DNA of 64,000 bases from Oscillospiraceae bacterium (GTDB lineage: Bacteria; Bacillota; Clostridia; Oscillospirales; Ruminococcaceae), in assembly GCA_017513135.1 (NCBI GenBank), contig JAFWDH010000002.1:1-64000 (forward strand), in the 5' to 3' direction. The notes below the pieces were generated by a model, which saw nothing but the letters and a program-made list of their open reading frames with translations, had not been told where the DNA came from and searched no databases. Shown here piece after piece: positions 36,032-43,260 of this stretch. The first letter of the stretch is position 1, and each line of letters starts with the position of its first letter. The position numbers and the translations under genes are program-made.

Positions 36032-37372
36032 TCACATAGCCGACAGGAGCTCGCGGGCCTGCGAACTGAGGCCGGGATCGTCGTCTCTCTCTATCACAAG
36101 GTACAGGTCATCTCTTGTACCGGTGTAGTCTCCCAAGTCGTATCTGCAGAGCGCTCTGTTATATGCGCAGGCAGTGACGTTCTCTCCCCTGTCGATGGAT
36201 TCGGTAAACAGTCCGATAGCCTTCCATGTCCGTTCAAGACTCATGGCGCAGATCCCGAGGTAGTATCTCAGATCCTCCCTTTCCGGATCCTCATCCATCG
36301 CTGTCTGAAAACTGTCCTGAGCTTCTTCATATTGTCTCAGCATGAGATGGCACAGGCCGATCCATACCTCTGTTTCAGCTAACGGTTCCGATGCCGCCTT
36401 CTTCGCAGTCAGCACATCGCCGCCATCCAGAAGCGCGGCTTCGTAATCTCCTGCGAAATAGGAGCACATCATTGCCTGCTCGTGCATCAGCTGCGCAGGA
36501 GCGTAACCGTCTTCCGCTGCCTTCCTGAATTCCGAAGCCGCTTCGGTGTATTCGCCGCTGTCCATAAGGCATACCCCGTAAAGCGCTGACACCTCTCCGT
36601 TCTTATCCTCTGACGAAATGATCCTGAATGTCTCAAGACTGCTTCTCGCGCCTTTTATGTCACCGGTAACTATACGGCATCTGGCCAGATCCACATACCC
36701 GTGCGGATCATTCTCCGCAGCAAGAGAATAGCATTCAGCAGCCTTGTCGGGATGGCCTACATTTTCATACAGCTGTCCCAGGCTCGACATGATCACAGGA
36801 CTTCCGCCGTCAAGTTCAAGATATCTGTCCACATCTTCGGCAGCACCGTCCATATCTCCCAGCACCATTCTCATCTCCGCCCTCATGAAATATGCGGACG
36901 CAAGCCCGGGATCCTTTTCCATCGTCCTGTCGAGCTGTGTCAGAGCTGCAGCGTAGTCCTCGGTGATCACATACAGGCTTGCCAGCCTTAGCATCATCAC
37001 AGCCAGTTCTTTGCTGTCATTGCCCGTATACGTCTCGATACATCCTTTGAGATACTGTATAGCTCCGGAATAATCCTCTCTCGCGATCGCGATCGAGGCG
37101 TACATCTCATACTGATCGTAAGTCTTCGGCTTCCTTATCAGGCTCTTGAGTATCGACCATGTCCTGTCCAGCCTCTTCTGCGTCAGATATCCGGTATTGT
37201 CTTCCGTTATACTTGCCGCGTACTCCGCGATCCTGCCGACATACTGCGTTCCCGAGAACAGGATCCGGGACTCCATGCCCAGATACATGCTGAAGATGAT
37301 CAGCACTACCAGAACAAGCGCCAGCGTTCTCAGCCATATTCTGTTTTCAAACTTTGATACGGCGTTTTCCAT
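36032..37372 (-). CDS. Membrane-anchored TPR protein
   Basis: 446 residues. A short cytoplasmic N-terminus, one TM segment (TLALVLVVLIIFSMYLGM, about residues 16-33), then a long soluble part built of tetratricopeptide repeats, for example AIAREDYSGAIQYLKGCIE, YVITEDYAAALTQLDRTMEK and LYENVGHPDKAAECYSLAAE, through to the C-terminus. The TPR part should lie outside the cell if the basic N-terminus stays in. TPR arrays bind other proteins, so a role in export, assembly or display of the giant protein encoded 90 bp downstream is a reasonable inference. The start lies 6 bp after the stop of the preceding small membrane-protein gene, so the two are surely co-transcribed. Confidence 0.85.
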   Translation of the reverse strand: MENAVSKFENRIWLRTLALVLVVLIIFSMYLGMESRILFSGTQYVGRIAEYAASITEDNTGYLTQKRLDRTWSILKSLIRKPKTYDQYEMYASIAIAREDYSGAIQYLKGCIETYTGNDSKELAVMMLRLASLYVITEDYAAALTQLDRTMEKDPGLASAYFMRAEMRMVLGDMDGAAEDVDRYLELDGGSPVIMSSLGQLYENVGHPDKAAECYSLAAENDPHGYVDLARCRIVTGDIKGARSSLETFRIISSEDKNGEVSALYGVCLMDSGEYTEAASEFRKAAEDGYAPAQLMHEQAMMCSYFAGDYEAALLDGGDVLTAKKAASEPLAETEVWIGLCHLMLRQYEEAQDSFQTAMDEDPEREDLRYYLGICAMSLERTWKAIGLFTESIDRGENVTACAYNRALCRYDLGDYTGTRDDLYLVIERDDDPGLSSQARELLSAM

Positions 37373-37378
37373 TTCAGG

Positions 37379-37690
37379 TCAGGTCCTGTCTCTTTTTTCT
37401 TTTATTCTTCTGTAAACAGCAACTGTGACAGCGCAGGCGATCGAAAAGCTGACAAGCGTGCAGAGAACATAGCCGCCTGCAAATTCATCCATCATAAGCG
37501 CTCCGTACTGGGGAAAAACGATGCCTGACGAAGATGTCCGGACAAGCAGCGAGTAAACAAAACAGAGCGCAAAGGCCAGCGCACCGCTCACTGTTGTGAG
37601 CAGCACGGAAGTCCCCGCGCTCTTTCTCTCTTTTATGGATTCACTGCGCCTGATTATCTCCTTAAGTGCAGTTTCTGTATTATATTTCAT
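37379..37690 (-). CDS. Small two-TM membrane protein, second of a paralogous pair; candidate anti-sigma factor
   Basis: 103 residues from the ATG at 37690; the longer frame runs through a hairpin and is unlikely. The cytoplasmic N-terminus has EIIRRSESIKERK. TM1 is about residues 28-47, a short outer loop contains YGALMMDEF, TM2 is about 73-93, and the tail is basic (YRRIKEKRDRT). The protein at 39213-39533 has the same plan, including EIEKRSESIR, FGSLILMNN and a basic tail, so the two are paralogues. Membrane proteins with a short cytosolic N-region encoded beside an ECF sigma factor and a PrsW-like protease are often anti-sigma factors, but no known anti-sigma domain is recognised. A nested hairpin covers the ribosome site. 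Confidence 0.75.
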   Translation of the reverse strand: MKYNTETALKEIIRRSESIKERKSAGTSVLLTTVSGALAFALCFVYSLLVRTSSSGIVFPQYGALMMDEFAGGYVLCTLVSFSIACAVTVAVYRRIKEKRDRT

Positions 37691-37694
37691 CAAA

Positions 37695-37742
37695 AAGGGC
37701 ACCTTTCTGCATAGAATTCTTCTTCTATGCTTTAGTGCCCTT
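37695..37742 (-). promoter_or_regulatory. Nested hairpin over the ribosome site of the second two-TM gene
   Basis: Minus strand: an outer 8-bp stem AAGGGCAC/GTGCCCTT (37735-37742 with 37695-37702) encloses a perfect inner 8-bp stem GCATAGAA/TTCTATGC (37723-37730 with 37709-37716) with a 6-nt loop. T-residues follow at once, and the ATG is at 37690. The likely ribosome site AAAGGTG is partly inside the 3' arm. It may be a terminator/attenuator or a translation switch between the regulatory genes and the TPR/giant genes. Confidence 0.65.
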
Positions 37743-37774
37743 GGTTTTCTGTTTTTTCTCACATAGCAGAAAAT

Positions 37775-38428
37775 TTATTTTTCCGTTTTTTCTTCCGTAT
37801 CGGGAAAAAGAGCATTGCTCTGGAACATTGCGTAAAGGATCATAGCCGTGATAAACGGCATCACATATCCTATACCGGACGATATCCCGGGTTCAGATAC
37901 GAGCAGGTTATAAAGCGCGTGCAGAGTAGATGACATGGCAAGCGCTCCTGTCAGAGAAGGCAGCGAGACTGCGTTGAATCTTCTCTCAACGATTATCACG
38001 CTGGAGAGTATCACGGTGCTCGCTACATGCATCGTTCCGACAGCAAGACCGCGGATGAGGACAAAGGTCAGACTCATACTCCCGCTGGACAGAAGATAAC
38101 AGATGTTCTCGAACGTCGCAAAACCTGCACCGATCGCCACGGCGGTGATGAACAGTTCTCTGTCATCCGCCTCAAGCACGTACATCGTGAACAGTATCGG
38201 AAGCAGTTTCACTGTCTCTTCAATGATCGGAGAGACATATACGGCAGTGTCTTCGGCAGACATGCCTGAAACGATCCTTGCGAATCCGCTGATATAGCCT
38301 GACATCAGACATATGATCATACCCAGGACAAATGCTTCCAGCACCTTTCTCGGCATATCCCTAAGAAACAGTACTGTTATGAGAAGCGGTATCGAGAGAC
38401 ACAGAAGAACGTTTTCGGAGTATATCAT
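37775..38428 (-). CDS. PrsW-family intramembrane metalloprotease
   Basis: 217 residues, nearly all membrane-embedded (about seven to eight hydrophobic segments). Family motifs are present: IIEETVK with Glu70-Glu71 and Lys74, FATFENICY with Phe106-Glu107 and Tyr111, a His in GTMHVAST (134), and STLHALYN with His170. These are the conserved glutamates and histidines of the PrsW/CPBP-like protease group. In Bacillus subtilis, PrsW makes the first cut in anti-sigma factor RsiW to release SigW. The gene overlaps the upstream polytopic-protein gene by 4 bp (ATGA), in an operon led by an ECF sigma factor. A role in cleaving one or both small two-TM proteins encoded alongside is therefore a sound inference. 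Length is typical for PrsW. Confidence 0.85.
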   Translation of the reverse strand: MIYSENVLLCLSIPLLITVLFLRDMPRKVLEAFVLGMIICLMSGYISGFARIVSGMSAEDTAVYVSPIIEETVKLLPILFTMYVLEADDRELFITAVAIGAGFATFENICYLLSSGSMSLTFVLIRGLAVGTMHVASTVILSSVIIVERRFNAVSLPSLTGALAMSSTLHALYNLLVSEPGISSGIGYVMPFITAMILYAMFQSNALFPDTEEKTEK

Positions 38429-39216
38429 TCCGATGCCTCCTTCCCCTTCTTCCTTACAGCCAGATATGTAAGCGCTATGGTCACGATCACCATGAACTCA
38501 GCAACGAAATAGATGGGCTCATAACTCATATAGGTCGTGATGATCGACATCACGTATGAAGATGCCGACAGCGCCAGCGCCTTGTCTGCACTTCCCCTGA
38601 CGAGAGCATCCACAGTCCTGAAGATAAGATACAGCGAGCATGAGAACATTATGATATAGCTTACGGTATCGAGCACCGCATACAGCGCTCCTTCCGAATA
38701 GTACAGGACTGTCTCAAGCACTGAGATAACAGCCGAAACCGTCATGAGCGCTATCTTATCCGTCTTTCTGAAGGCTCCGCTTATTTCAAGCGAACTGGAG
38801 CATACATACAAAAGATAGACGAACGGCAGCATATTAATGATATTCCCCAGCCATGATCCGGACCAGAGTATCCACAGCCAGATATTGATGGCTCCAAACA
38901 GAGCGCCCGCCGAGTTGAACGGCGTGACCTTTTTAAGGTCGATGGAGAAGTTTTGCTGTAGCGCAGCGGGAAGAAGCGTGTACAGTCCGGCCGACACCAC
39001 GTCCATTGCTGAGAACGGCAGGTACAGACCTTTATTCTGCAGCGCATGCGTCAGGTAATAAAGGTTGCTTATGAACAAAGTGGCTATCCACATCAGGTAC
39101 AGGAGCTTCGTGACAGGGTGGACCCCCTTCAGCCTCGCGCAGGCTATAAAGACCGCGAGCAGCACGGCAAACTCAAGTACCATCATCGCCGAGGAAATGC
39201 TGTTGGATGATGTCAT
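38425..39216 (-). CDS. Polytopic membrane protein of unknown function
   Basis: 263 residues with about eight hydrophobic segments, starting at VLEFAVLLAVFIACA and ending at VIVTIALTYLAV before a basic tail (RKKGKEASE). No known family motif is recognised. It overlaps the upstream two-TM gene by 4 bp and the downstream PrsW-like gene by 4 bp, so all three are translated from one message and probably coupled. Being inside a sigma/protease cassette it could be the sensor or a partner of the protease, but nothing in the sequence proves this. Confidence 0.75.
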   Translation of the reverse strand: MTSSNSISSAMMVLEFAVLLAVFIACARLKGVHPVTKLLYLMWIATLFISNLYYLTHALQNKGLYLPFSAMDVVSAGLYTLLPAALQQNFSIDLKKVTPFNSAGALFGAINIWLWILWSGSWLGNIINMLPFVYLLYVCSSSLEISGAFRKTDKIALMTVSAVISVLETVLYYSEGALYAVLDTVSYIIMFSCSLYLIFRTVDALVRGSADKALALSASSYVMSIITTYMSYEPIYFVAEFMVIVTIALTYLAVRKKGKEASE

Positions 39217-39533
39217 TTTCTGTCCTTTTTTCTCTCTCTGACATGTATGCAGAGCATGGTGAACGATATCCCGAGAAGGAATGCAAGAATACCGACTATC
39301 ATATACGGGAGAGCATTGTTCATAAGGATCAGACTGCCGAATGGCGTCTCCCCGGATACGGCAGGCATTGCCATATCCATGCCTGACAAGGTGACCGACA
39401 ATACAGAGATCAGAGCGACACAGACCGCGGAGGCAAGAACTGCGGTTGTGGCAGTGCGCCTGCGGGCGCGGACGAGTCTGATAGACTCGCTCCTTTTTTC
39501 TATCTCCATAAGCTGATCGTCAATACTGCGCAT
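39213..39533 (-). CDS. Small two-TM membrane protein, candidate anti-sigma factor (first of the pair)
   Basis: 106 residues. Cytoplasmic N-region MRSIDDQLMEIEKRSESIR plus a basic VRARRR, TM1 about 29-50, an outer loop with SGETPFGSLILMNN, TM2 about 76-95, and a basic tail (RERKKDRK). The start overlaps the end of the ECF sigma gene by 14 bp, the classical position and coupling for a cognate anti-sigma factor. It lacks a recognisable zinc anti-sigma (HxxxCxxC) motif. It is paralogous to the protein at 37379-37690. Confidence 0.78.
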   Translation of the reverse strand: MRSIDDQLMEIEKRSESIRLVRARRRTATTAVLASAVCVALISVLSVTLSGMDMAMPAVSGETPFGSLILMNNALPYMIVGILAFLLGISFTMLCIHVRERKKDRK

Positions 39534-40077
39534 TTTCCAGTTCCGATCCTTCCAGTATTTTTTTCAGAGCCTGCTTTCCTCTGAACACGAGATTGTATAC
39601 CTGCTTGACTGATTTGTGCATCACTCCTGCAACTTCCTCATGGCTCATATCTTCAAAATAGATCAGGTACAGGGCATTGCGGTAATCGTCCGGCAGTGTG
39701 CTCATCGCGCTGTACAGTTCTCTTCGGGACTCTTCTCTGAGGAGTTCATCCTCTGCTTCCTGAACGTCAGCCGCCTCCAGCGAGTCCGCTGTTCCGAATA
39801 TTGATCTTGTCTTTCTGATATGCTTCCTGGCGAGATTCCTGGCGATCCCGAAGAGCCATGTCTTGAAACTGCTTTTGCCGGAGAATGCTGCGCCTCCTGA
39901 TGCAGTGACCGCAAAAGCGTTCAGCATGATATCCTCAGCATCTTCCATATTGCGTACAAATCCGTAAATGAACAACGTAAGGCTCTCTCTGTGCCGCTCC
40001 AGCAGCTGGCGCAGATCGTCACTTTTTCCGTCTTTGAGAAAACGGCTGTATATGATCTCATCCGTTTCTCTGTCCAA
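39520..40077 (-). CDS. ECF-type RNA polymerase sigma factor
   Basis: 185 residues from a TTG start at 40077, supported by GGGAGG 7 bp upstream; the nearby ATG is out of frame. Region 2 shows NMEDAEDIMLNAF and FKTWLFGIARNLARKHIRK. Region 4 shows LPDDYRNALYLIYFEDMSHEEVA and a helix-turn-helix ending in VKQVYNLVFRGKQALKKIL. There is no region 1 or 3, so it belongs to the ECF group. It is the first gene of a tight minus-strand operon with a two-TM protein, a polytopic protein, a PrsW-like protease, a second two-TM protein and a TPR protein, and should direct polymerase to a small regulon, possibly including the giant gene. A sigma-A-like promoter precedes it. Confidence 0.92.
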   Translation of the reverse strand: MDRETDEIIYSRFLKDGKSDDLRQLLERHRESLTLFIYGFVRNMEDAEDIMLNAFAVTASGGAAFSGKSSFKTWLFGIARNLARKHIRKTRSIFGTADSLEAADVQEAEDELLREESRRELYSAMSTLPDDYRNALYLIYFEDMSHEEVAGVMHKSVKQVYNLVFRGKQALKKILEGSELENAQY

Positions 40078-40118
40078 GCGTCATCCTCCCGCAAATGCAC
40101 ACGATAGTAACCTCTTCA

Positions 40119-40148
40119 ATTATACATTATCGGCGAGCGGCTTGTCCC
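40119..40148 (-). promoter_or_regulatory. Promoter of the ECF sigma operon
   Basis: Minus strand: GGGACA (40143-40148), 18 bp, perfect TATAAT (40119-40124). The leader to the TTG start is about 35 nt. This looks like a housekeeping promoter with a weak -35; I see no TGAAAC/CGT pair that would indicate ECF autoregulation here. Confidence 0.5.
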
Positions 40149-40186
40149 CGCATCTGTCCACGCGGTCTCCGGCAGCCCTTCGGGCA

Positions 40187-40219
40187 TAAAAACAGACCGT
40201 CCCATAGCGGAACGGTCTT
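40187..40219 (-). terminator. Terminator of the second tRNA-Leu gene
   Basis: Minus strand: stem AGACCGTTCC/GGGACGGTCT (one G-T pair) with a 5-nt loop, then TGTTTTTA. It begins 1 bp after the tRNA CCA end. Confidence 0.85.
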
Positions 40220-40220
40220 C

Positions 40221-40304
40221 TGGTGCGAGTGACGAGACTTGAACTCGTACGTCATGGACACACGCCCCTCAAACGTGCCTGTCTGCCTATTCCAGCACAC
40301 TCGC
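40221..40304 (-). tRNA. tRNA-Leu(GAG), copy 2
   Basis: Same 84-nt sequence as 4980-5063 with no difference, including encoded CCA, anticodon GAG and the class II variable arm. The flanks are only partly similar: promoter hexamers are kept while spacer and terminator differ. The gene-free interval 40078-40429 contains only this tRNA, its promoter and terminator, the sigma operon promoter and the leader of the following hydrolase gene. Confidence 0.95.
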
Positions 40305-40317
40305 TACTGCATGCAGT

Positions 40318-40346
40318 ATTCTAATCGAACGCTCTTTCAATGTCAA
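40318..40346 (-). promoter_or_regulatory. Promoter of tRNA-Leu copy 2
   Basis: Minus strand: TTGACA (40341-40346), 17 bp, TAGAAT (40318-40323), 13 bp upstream of the tRNA 5' end, as for copy 1. Confidence 0.88.
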
Positions 40347-40429
40347 TCACTTCAGCATTGATAAATCAGCGAATAGGGGTTATTCTCTATCTATAATAAA
40401 ATAGCAGGAGATCATCGGAGGCTATAACT

Positions 40430-41089
40430 ATGTTCCAGCATGTTAACGGCATACAACTGTACTATGAGGTAGTCGGAAGCGGCAGTCCGCTTGTCATGGT
40501 GCACGGGAACGGCGAGGATCACACGATCTTCAATGAGGCTGTAGATATCCTCAAGGACAGATTCACGGTCTATACCGTTGATTCCAGAGATCACGGCCAG
40601 AGCACGAAGGTCAGCGAACTGCACTACAGCGATATGGCAGACGACCTTCTTGTGTTTCTCAACGATCTGGATCTGAAGGATGTCACATTCTACGGATTCA
40701 GCGACGGAGGCATTATCGGCCTTCTTCTTGCCCAGAAAACGGACAGGCTCAGCCGTCTTATCGTGAGCGGCGCAAATCTCACGCCCGACGGCGTGAAAAG
40801 CAGTCTCAGACTGTTCATAAAGATAATGTACTTCTTCACAAAGGACAGTAAGCTGAAGATGATGCTGAACGAGCCGCATATCACAGCCGAGTCTCTGTCT
40901 GCCATCAGTGTCCCGACTACTGTCATGGCCGGGGAGAAGGATCTGATACGCAAGAAGGAGACTGAAGCGATCGCGGCTGCCATACCCGGATCAAAGCTTA
41001 GGATCATCAAGGGAGAGGGACACGGCAGTTATATTGTTCACAAGACGCGCATAGCGGAACTCATCATGGAAGAGTCGTCGCAGGACTGA
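40430..41089 (+). CDS. Alpha/beta hydrolase
   Basis: 219 residues, GGAGG 8 bp before the ATG. Fold signatures: an oxyanion-loop motif MVHGNGED (about residue 24), the nucleophile elbow GFSDGG with Ser at about 90, the acid Asp in MAGEKDL (about 168), and the final His in GEGHGSY (about 199). With a complete catalytic triad it should be an active serine esterase, lipase or C-C hydrolase; the substrate is unknown. It lacks a signal peptide. It is transcribed away from the second tRNA-Leu gene and ends at a shared hairpin with rmuC. Confidence 0.85.
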   Translation: MFQHVNGIQLYYEVVGSGSPLVMVHGNGEDHTIFNEAVDILKDRFTVYTVDSRDHGQSTKVSELHYSDMADDLLVFLNDLDLKDVTFYGFSDGGIIGLLLAQKTDRLSRLIVSGANLTPDGVKSSLRLFIKIMYFFTKDSKLKMMLNEPHITAESLSAISVPTTVMAGEKDLIRKKETEAIAAAIPGSKLRIIKGEGHGSYIVHKTRIAELIMEESSQD

Positions 41090-41105
41090 AAGACCGTACA
41101 AACAT

Positions 41106-41136
41106 AAGCCGGAGCAGGTGACTGCTCCGGCTTTTT
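41106..41136 (+). terminator. Rho-independent terminator after the alpha/beta hydrolase gene
   Basis: Perfect 11-bp stem AGCCGGAGCAG with its complement, loop GTGA, then T5. The T-run abuts the stop codon of the convergent rmuC gene. Confidence 0.88.
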
Positions 41137-42440
41137 CACAGTGTAATTCCGATGTCATCCGAGTCGTCTGAGATAGCCGGTGCTCCTGAAGCTGGAAGCT
41201 TTGAGACATCCTTCAGCCTTCTCTGGATCTGTCTCGTCCTCACTCCTATCAGTTTGTCCAGATCTTCGTTGACCTTCATGATCCTTCCCTGTGCACTCTC
41301 CAGTACCGCCCCGAAGGTATCGAATTCATTCCTCACTTCACCAAGCACCTTCCAGACCTCTCCTGATCTCTTCTGGATCGCCAGTGTGCGGAACCCCATC
41401 TGAAGAGAGTTCAGCAGAGCAGCCATGGTCGTGGGACCGGCTATGCTAACTCTGTAGTTCTGCTGGAGCGTATCGACAAGGCCTCTCCTTACCGCTTCAG
41501 CGTACAGACCTTCAACAGGAAAGAACATCACGGCGAAATCCGTCGTGTTCGGAGGTGATATGTATTTGTCTCTTATCTTTTTCCCTTCCTGTCTTATCCT
41601 TGTCTCAAGGAAGCTGCCGGCTGCATCAACCGCCGCCTTGTCTGCGGAATCATAAGCGTCAAGCAGCGCCTGGTACGCGTCCATCGGGAATTTGGAGTCG
41701 ATGGGGAGATACACCGTTCCTCCTCCGTCACCGGGAAACTTCACCGCAAATTCGACCGGATCGTTTGACCCGGGTTTGGTGACCACATTCGTCTCATACT
41801 GTTCCTGAGACAGGATCTCGGACAGTATTGAACCAAGCTGCAGCTCCCCGAATATCCCTCTCGTCTTTACATTTGAAAGAACCTTCCTAAGATCTCCTAC
41901 TCCTTCAGCAAGAGACTGCATCTCCCCGAGGCTCCTGTAGACCTGCTCAAGTCTCTCGCTCACGAGCCGGAAGCTCTGACCAATCTTGTCCTCCAGCGTC
42001 TTCTGAAGCTTTTCGTCGACAGTATTCCTTATCTCATCGAGCTGTCTGCTGCTATCGTCCCTGATAGCCTGCAGCCGCTTTTCCATGGAGTCTCTCATGC
42101 TCTCCAGTTTCACCTCGCTGTGAAGTGAGGAATCCGAGATCCTCTTGTCCATGGCTCTGAGTCGGTCATCAATCAGGTCCTGCATCGACGCAAGCCGGGC
42201 ATCCTCCCTTGCAAAGCTGCTGCCGATATTCTGATTGAGCGATGAGCTCATTGCCTGCGTCTGCTGTATGCTCTCGGTTCTGGAGGACCGGAACTCAGCT
42301 GATATATCCCTTCTTATGTCGTCAAGCCTTCCAAACTCTGAGCGAGAGGCATGCAGCCTTGCCAGGACTATGCACGCCAGGATCGCTGCAACTGCCGAAA
42401 AGACTGTTGCCGAGATCGCCAGATATTCCGCCAAAGTCAT
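41136..42440 (-). CDS. rmuC: RmuC-family DNA recombination protein
   Basis: 434 residues from the ATG at 42440; a GTG at 42494 would add 18 residues but has a poorer context. An N-terminal TM segment (about 2-25) is followed by a long coiled coil (about 30-180, with LDDIRRDISAEFRSS and RDSMEKRLQAIRDDS), then the conserved RmuC domain with TRGIFGELQLGSILSEIL, PIDSKFPMDAYQALLD, DFAVMFFPVEGLYAEA and AGPTTMAALLNSLQMGFR. RmuC proteins are nuclease-related and limit inversion at short inverted repeats; the exact activity is not settled. The N-terminal TM is usual in this family. Confidence 0.93.
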   Translation of the reverse strand: MTLAEYLAISATVFSAVAAILACIVLARLHASRSEFGRLDDIRRDISAEFRSSRTESIQQTQAMSSSLNQNIGSSFAREDARLASMQDLIDDRLRAMDKRISDSSLHSEVKLESMRDSMEKRLQAIRDDSSRQLDEIRNTVDEKLQKTLEDKIGQSFRLVSERLEQVYRSLGEMQSLAEGVGDLRKVLSNVKTRGIFGELQLGSILSEILSQEQYETNVVTKPGSNDPVEFAVKFPGDGGGTVYLPIDSKFPMDAYQALLDAYDSADKAAVDAAGSFLETRIRQEGKKIRDKYISPPNTTDFAVMFFPVEGLYAEAVRRGLVDTLQQNYRVSIAGPTTMAALLNSLQMGFRTLAIQKRSGEVWKVLGEVRNEFDTFGAVLESAQGRIMKVNEDLDKLIGVRTRQIQRRLKDVSKLPASGAPAISDDSDDIGITL

Positions 42441-42587
42441 TTTGTTCTTTTCCCCTCCGTTCAGTCCTGACCTTCCTTCCGGCAGATCAGACACGTGCCC
42501 TCTGACAGAGGGCTCCTGCTTAAGTATATATCATCCATTGTACTCTATTGTGTATTATGACTGCTTTTGAAAAACATTTCGTGAAAT

Positions 42588-42613
42588 AAAAAAGCCTGCC
42601 GCATGCGGCAGGC
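42588..42613 (-). terminator. Terminator after the GrpB-family gene
   Basis: A 20-bp perfect palindrome (GCCTGCCGCA and its complement) followed on the minus strand by T6. It lies about 45 bp beyond the stop codon at 42658. Confidence 0.88.
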
Positions 42614-42657
42614 AGAACAACCAAAGACGCTGATGTGCTCTCCGGAACGTACTCCAT

Positions 42658-43173
42658 TCAGGACAGTTCAAGCTCAGCATATACCTTTTGGATATAAGAA
42701 GACTTGTACTGTATATACTTCTCAATATCATCAGGGTACAGGTCTGCTCCTTTTTCCTTGATCCTGCTGTACTCTCGTGCAGCATCGGGGTGGGTCCGCA
42801 GATAGTCCCTGAAAGCGGTATGCTTCCTGAGCTCCGGGGAATCCTCCGGACAGACATACAGATGATGCTCCGGCAATTCCGCTTCTCCTTTGTATGCAAA
42901 GGCCTCTCTGTCAGCTATCCCGAGGTCCCCCTCATAGACATAACCGGCATTTGCCAGTGATGATACGACATCATTAAGGTCTTTCCGGTCATTTATCACG
43001 ACATCCATATCTATTATCGGCTTAGCCGACATTCCTCTGACCGATGTACTCCCGATATGCTCTATACGTATCGCCAGATTCCCGAGACTCCTAAGGATCA
43101 CTTCTCTTAAAGTCTTAAAGTCTTCTTCCCATTTCACATCATAGGGCATTACAGTTATCTTCTTCGTTTCCAT
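42658..43173 (-). CDS. GrpB-family (UPF0157) predicted nucleotidyltransferase
   Basis: 171 residues, the usual size. Family signatures: VMPYDVKWEEDFKTLRE at the N-terminus, RIEHIGSTSVRGMSAKPIID (nucleotidyltransferase GSTSV and the Asp-x-Asp in IDMDVVI), then HHLYVCPEDSPELRKH and FRDYLRTHPDAAREYS. It resembles the polymerase-beta-like nucleotidyltransferase fold; no substrate is known for the family. A GGGGTG precedes the ATG by 4 bp. It is a single-gene unit with its own terminator. Confidence 0.9.
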   Translation of the reverse strand: METKKITVMPYDVKWEEDFKTLREVILRSLGNLAIRIEHIGSTSVRGMSAKPIIDMDVVINDRKDLNDVVSSLANAGYVYEGDLGIADREAFAYKGEAELPEHHLYVCPEDSPELRKHTAFRDYLRTHPDAAREYSRIKEKGADLYPDDIEKYIQYKSSYIQKVYAELELS

Positions 43174-43208
43174 CGATCACCCCGGTCAAAAATCCTCTGA
43201 GACAAACA

Positions 43209-43238
43209 GCATCCTCCCGCTCTATGACGGGAGGATGC
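43209..43238 (-). terminator. Hairpin after der, probable terminator
   Basis: A 12-bp stem GCATCCTCCCGT/ACGGGAGGATGC around CATAG. The following minus-strand sequence TGTTTGTC is a weak T-run. It is placed 22 bp past the der stop codon. Confidence 0.6.
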
Positions 43239-43260
43239 ATTACTTTAAGGATATTCGGTC

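Noticed and set aside
37691..37762. N-terminal extension of the second two-TM gene
   Set aside because: The extra codons run through the nested hairpin, have no ribosome site, and destroy the alignment with the paralogous protein.
5064..40220. Integrative mobile element between the two tRNA-Leu genes
   Set aside because: No integrase, recombinase, transposase, relaxase or phage gene is present; the tRNAs are both complete with their own diverged promoters. Kept only as an island hypothesis.
42484..42512. Inverted repeat GCCCTCTGACAGAGGGC upstream of rmuC as a terminator
   Set aside because: There is no T-run on either side and no transcript that would need it; it could be an operator, but nothing supports this.
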